From an uncultured Kouleothrix sp. (GTDB lineage Bacteria; Chloroflexota; Chloroflexia; Chloroflexales; Roseiflexaceae): a stretch of 8,561 nt of DNA. Location of the stretch: NCBI GenBank assembly GCA_937858455.1, contig CALLYN010000086.1, positions 1 through 8,561 of the forward strand. Reading direction: 5' to 3'. The number at the start of each line of letters is the position of its first letter. Position 1 is the stretch's first letter. Below are positions 5,446 to 8,561 of the stretch, piece after piece. Position numbers and translations under genes: made by a program. The notes under the pieces were generated by a model. It worked only from the letters and a program-made list of their open reading frames with translations, did not search any database and had not been told where the DNA came from.

Positions 5446-7980
5446 CTATCGCACGCGGTAGATCACGACATCGCCCTGCTGAAATACCACGTCGCCGAGC
5501 TGCCCGAGCTTGGCTAGGCCCTCGGCCGGGTAGGTTGCGCGCTCGGCCGCGCCGACATAGATGTAGCCGACGCTGTACTTTTTCAGCAGCTCGGCGGCGC
5601 GTGTGGTATCGGTATCGCTGTAAATACTCGCCACATCGTCCTTGCGCGGGCCGATCAGCGCATGGACAGCCGGGTCGCCGCCGCGCCACTGATCCTCGTG
5701 GCCGGGCCAGCCGAGCACGGTGGCGCGGCCGGTAGCCGCCGACACCGCGTTTGCGCCAATCCCGTGCACTTGGTCGTAGTCGTCGCCCACCGCCTCGAGC
5801 ACTACGGCGTCGCCGGGGGTGTTCGCGCGCAGCCACGCGAACGCCGCAGCTGCGTCGGGGGTGTGCTCGGGCGGAGTTTTGCCATCTAGGCCGACGCGCT
5901 CGCCATCGCGAAACTGCCGGACAGCCGTCATCCACGGGTATACCAGCGCGCCGGCCAGCAGTACGGCAAAAAGCACGAGGCCTACGGCATAGCCAATCCG
6001 CCGGATCAGGGATTGCGCCTTGTCGGCGATCTGCGGCGCCAGCCACCACACGGCGTAGCTCGCCAGCACACCCCAGATCAACCACACCTGGTAGTAGAAC
6101 TTAAAGATTGTATTCATGCGCGAATTGAACACATCGCGGATGTATACGATCTCGGTGCCAAAGCAGACCAGGCACGCCAGCGCGAACGCCCAGAGCACAA
6201 ATGCCTCGGCCGGCTGCCGGGCGCGATCGAGCGCCAGGCCGATCGCGTACAGCGCGATCGGCAGTAGCGCCAGCAGCGGGAAGCCCAGCGCAAAGCCCAG
6301 CAGCAGCGTCGCGCCAACCAGCCAGGGCGCCGCAGCGGCCAGCGCGACCGGACGTGTGGCAGTGCGCGCAATGCCCAGCGCCCCATCGGCGGGCTGCGCC
6401 CGGCGCAGCTGCGCAAACAGATAGAACAGCAGCGGCACCAGAAACAGCCCAAAAATCACCAGAAAGCTATGCAGCAGCGTGCGCGTCCATGTAACCGGTA
6501 GCAAGGGCAGGCCATTGCCGCCTACCAGCGAGCGGAAGGTCAGGTGAAAGGGCATAAACAGAATAGCGGCCGCCAGCAGCGCCGCAAGCGCCTGGCCAAG
6601 GAAATGCCGCCACCATACCTGCCGCAGGGTTGCAAGCGGGCCGGCTACCGGCGCACCGGCCTCTGCCGGCTGCGGCGCGCGGCCCAGCCGGGCGTACAGC
6701 AGCAGCAGCGCGCCGAGGTAGAGCAGCACGTAGGTTGGCAGATCCCAGCTGTTGATCAGGTAGAGGCCGCCCAGCACAATGCCAGTAAGCGCCAGCTCGG
6801 CCCAGCCACGCCAGCCCATGGTGTAATTCGGCGCGGTGGGCCGGGCGATGGTTTGGAGCGCCAGCGCCAGCGCCAGCAAGCCAAACGGCAGCGACATCAC
6901 GTGCGGATGCATGTCGCCGAGCCAGAACGAGAAGAACGGAAACTCGGTGATGGTGTAGTAGCGCGTGGCGTCGCCCGGCTGCGGCGAGGCGTCCCAAAGC
7001 GCCCGCGAGGGATTCCACCAGTTGAAGTCGGTGGCGGTGTCGGCGGGCACGATCTCGGTGGTAAGGTTCGCGTCGCCCCATGGGGTATAGGGCTCGTCGA
7101 GCACCAGGCGGGTGCGTGAGCCAAGGCCGTTTGCCACGGCGCGCGCAAAGTCGCGCTGCCCCAGCTCGAGGATCTTGTGCGAGCCGGAAATAATTTCAAG
7201 CGCGCCGCCCTGATTGCCGGCCAGGAGCACAAGCACCAGCGCCAGCCCAGCTGCGCCAATCGCGCCCCAGCGCCTGCGGCCCGGCTGCGGCCCGGCGGTC
7301 AGCTCGATCAGGCTGACGACTACTCCTGTGATGCCCAACGCCGCGAGCGCAAAGATCAGCGCCAGCGCCAGATTATAGGCAGCGCCTTCGGCGATGCCGC
7401 TGGCGAGCGACATCAGCGCCATCAGCAGGTAGCCGAAGTAGTAGTAATTGATACTGTAGCCAGCTAGCCAGGGATCGTGGGGCGGGAAGCTGCCGCTCAC
7501 GCGGATGGCATTAAATAGCGCGTAGTCCATCGGCCGCTCGGTGCCCCAGGGGTCGGGCTGGTAGCTGCGCAGCAGCGCGAGGAATAGCAGGGCCAGCGCG
7601 AACACCAGCTCGTAGGCCAGCACGCGGCGCCACTCGGCCGCCAGCCACGCGCGGATCGCCGCGAGCTTCTGGGCCACGGATGCCGCAGCCTGGGCCTTCG
7701 GCTCCTGGCCCTCGGCTCGCGGGTCTTTCGCGATCAGCAGGCCAAGCGCGCCGACCGCCAGCGCGCACAGCAGCACCAGGCCACGGCCAAATGGCGCCAG
7801 GCCGAGCATGGCCAGCAGCCAGGCCGCGTAGCCGGTGAGCAGCAGCCCAAGGCTCTTGCCGAAGGCGTAGCCACGGTCGGGGAGGGCGCGGAATAGCCAC
7901 TGGGTGAGCGGCAGCGCCATCAGGCCGATCAGCTGAATTGTCAGCCACCAGATGAAAATCTGTCCGATCACATTCGTCAC
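5446..7980 (-). CDS. DUF2298 (Chlor_Arch_YYY) multi-pass membrane protein, glycosyltransferase-C-like
   Basis: An 844-residue protein with a long series of hydrophobic helices over about residues 5-680 and a soluble C-terminal domain. Family hallmarks include ERPMDYALFNAI (148-159), the triple tyrosine of INYYYFGY (Y179-Y181), FWLGDMHPHVMSLPF around 352-366, LINSWDLPTY, RDVFNSRMNTIFKFYYQ (615 onward) and LGWPGHEDQWRG (756-767). The DMHPH and EDQWRG motifs and the overall layout recall GT-C membrane glycosyltransferases that use lipid-linked sugars; the actual reaction is unknown. I chose GTG 7980 because it overlaps the TPR gene's stop (GTGA) and the protein then opens directly with a membrane helix. 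A longer frame up to 8313 would lie entirely across the TPR gene and adds arginine-rich, unconserved sequence. Expression is probably translationally coupled to the TPR gene. Confidence 0.92.
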   Translation of the reverse strand: MTNVIGQIFIWWLTIQLIGLMALPLTQWLFRALPDRGYAFGKSLGLLLTGYAAWLLAMLGLAPFGRGLVLLCALAVGALGLLIAKDPRAEGQEPKAQAAASVAQKLAAIRAWLAAEWRRVLAYELVFALALLFLALLRSYQPDPWGTERPMDYALFNAIRVSGSFPPHDPWLAGYSINYYYFGYLLMALMSLASGIAEGAAYNLALALIFALAALGITGVVVSLIELTAGPQPGRRRWGAIGAAGLALVLVLLAGNQGGALEIISGSHKILELGQRDFARAVANGLGSRTRLVLDEPYTPWGDANLTTEIVPADTATDFNWWNPSRALWDASPQPGDATRYYTITEFPFFSFWLGDMHPHVMSLPFGLLALALALQTIARPTAPNYTMGWRGWAELALTGIVLGGLYLINSWDLPTYVLLYLGALLLLYARLGRAPQPAEAGAPVAGPLATLRQVWWRHFLGQALAALLAAAILFMPFHLTFRSLVGGNGLPLLPVTWTRTLLHSFLVIFGLFLVPLLFYLFAQLRRAQPADGALGIARTATRPVALAAAAPWLVGATLLLGFALGFPLLALLPIALYAIGLALDRARQPAEAFVLWAFALACLVCFGTEIVYIRDVFNSRMNTIFKFYYQVWLIWGVLASYAVWWLAPQIADKAQSLIRRIGYAVGLVLFAVLLAGALVYPWMTAVRQFRDGERVGLDGKTPPEHTPDAAAAFAWLRANTPGDAVVLEAVGDDYDQVHGIGANAVSAATGRATVLGWPGHEDQWRGGDPAVHALIGPRKDDVASIYSDTDTTRAAELLKKYSVGYIYVGAAERATYPAEGLAKLGQLGDVVFQQGDVVIYRVR

Positions 7981-8561
7981 TTCTGCAAACGCGCGACCGC
8001 CGCGCTGGCCTCGGCGTAGTAGGGGGCGTCGCGCGGGGCGATCGCCAGGTAGGCGCGGTACTGTTCGAGCGCCTTCTCGGTATCGCCCTGCTGCTCGTAG
8101 AGCTGGCCCAGGCGGAAGTACGGCTCGGGGGCGTTCGCGTCGATCGCCAGCGCCTGGTTCAGCGCCTCGGCGGCGCGATCGAGCCGGCCCATTTTGATCA
8201 GCTCGACGCCAAGCTTGTTGTAGTTGCCGGCCGAGCCATCTGCGGCGATGGCTGCGCGATAAGCTTGCTCGGCTTCGTCGAACCGATTGGCGTCGCGCAG
8301 AATATCGCCCCACAGATGCTGGAGCGCTATGTCGTTGGGGTGGGCCGGCGCGGCCACCGCCAGCACTGCGGCGGCATCGTCGAGGCGCTTGAGCGCGCGG
8401 TAGCGCTCGGCCAGCGCGAACGCCGGCCCGGCGGCGGTCGGGTCGTTCTTCACCCGCTGCTCGAGCGACTCGAGCGACGGTTGCGACGCCTGATCGCCGG
8501 CCGGCGGCTGCGGCGCGGTCTGTGGCTCGTCGGGCTGCGTTGCGGGCGGCACCGGCTCGGC
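7977..8561 (-). CDS. Tetratricopeptide-repeat protein, 5' end outside the window
   Basis: The frame is open from the right edge to TGA 7977-7979, giving at least 195 residues. The first ~30 are rich in Pro, Ala, Gln and acidic residues, a linker that often follows an N-terminal membrane helix; none is in view. Four TPR units follow, at about 44-77, 78-110, 111-144 and 145-178 counted from the edge, for example ALAERYRALKRLDDAAAVLA and RLGQLYEQQGDTEKALEQYR. TPRs are protein-binding scaffolds. GTG 8550-8552 could start the gene but has no ribosome-binding site and the frame continues upstream, so I treat the gene as partial. The 4-base overlap with the DUF2298 gene implies one operon, and I infer that the TPR protein works with that membrane protein. 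Confidence 0.88.
   Translation of the reverse strand, partial: AEPVPPATQPDEPQTAPQPPAGDQASQPSLESLEQRVKNDPTAAGPAFALAERYRALKRLDDAAAVLAVAAPAHPNDIALQHLWGDILRDANRFDEAEQAYRAAIAADGSAGNYNKLGVELIKMGRLDRAAEALNQALAIDANAPEPYFRLGQLYEQQGDTEKALEQYRAYLAIAPRDAPYYAEASAAVARLQK

Noticed and set aside
7981..8313. N-terminal extension of the DUF2298 protein to 955 residues
   Set aside because: The extra 111 codons lie over the TPR gene in another frame and encode arginine-rich, unconserved sequence. The GTG overlapping the TPR stop is the natural start.

Overview
The window is GC-rich and most of it reads as chromosome from a member of the Chloroflexota, probably class Chloroflexia (Roseiflexus/Kouleothrix-like). 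The clearest markers are an 844-residue DUF2298 (Chlor_Arch_YYY) membrane protein, a family found mainly in Chloroflexota and some archaea, and a small anchored protein of a type I recall from Chloroflexota and Actinobacteria. No tRNA, rRNA, CRISPR array or transposase gene is visible.

Left end (1-1510). This part is a mosaic. A fragment of a U32-family peptidase runs off the left edge on the minus strand. It carries a heptanucleotide tandem repeat inside its frame and is cut off upstream by a hairpin-forming repeat. Next comes one uninterrupted minus-strand frame (350-1510) that joins pieces of three unrelated proteins: the N-terminal half of a dihydroorotate dehydrogenase, an internal NusA piece that looks alphaproteobacterial, and the C-terminus of a YceI-family protein. 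It is either a real recombinant or an assembly/amplification chimera, and this must be settled before any gene here is used.

Middle (1511-3300). An AT-rich spacer with several palindromes and a strongly structured leader precedes a stand-alone receiver-domain response regulator (1979-2353). Then comes a near-consensus extended -10 promoter whose spacer holds a Gram-positive-type LexA (SOS) box, with a second, slightly degenerate box just downstream. It drives a single-pass membrane protein of 179 residues (2644-3183) that ends in a strong intrinsic terminator. A perfect 17-bp inverted repeat overlaps the terminator's T-run. The likely reading is a DNA-damage-inducible single-gene unit.

Right half (3409-8561). 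A 625-residue ABC exporter (plus strand) converges on a minus-strand pair: a TPR protein that enters from the right edge and the DUF2298 membrane protein, joined by a 4-base stop/start overlap. The 159-bp convergent spacer contains a duplicated 46-bp unit and three perfect DnaA boxes (TTATCCACA), although no dnaA, dnaN or AT-rich unwinding region is present.
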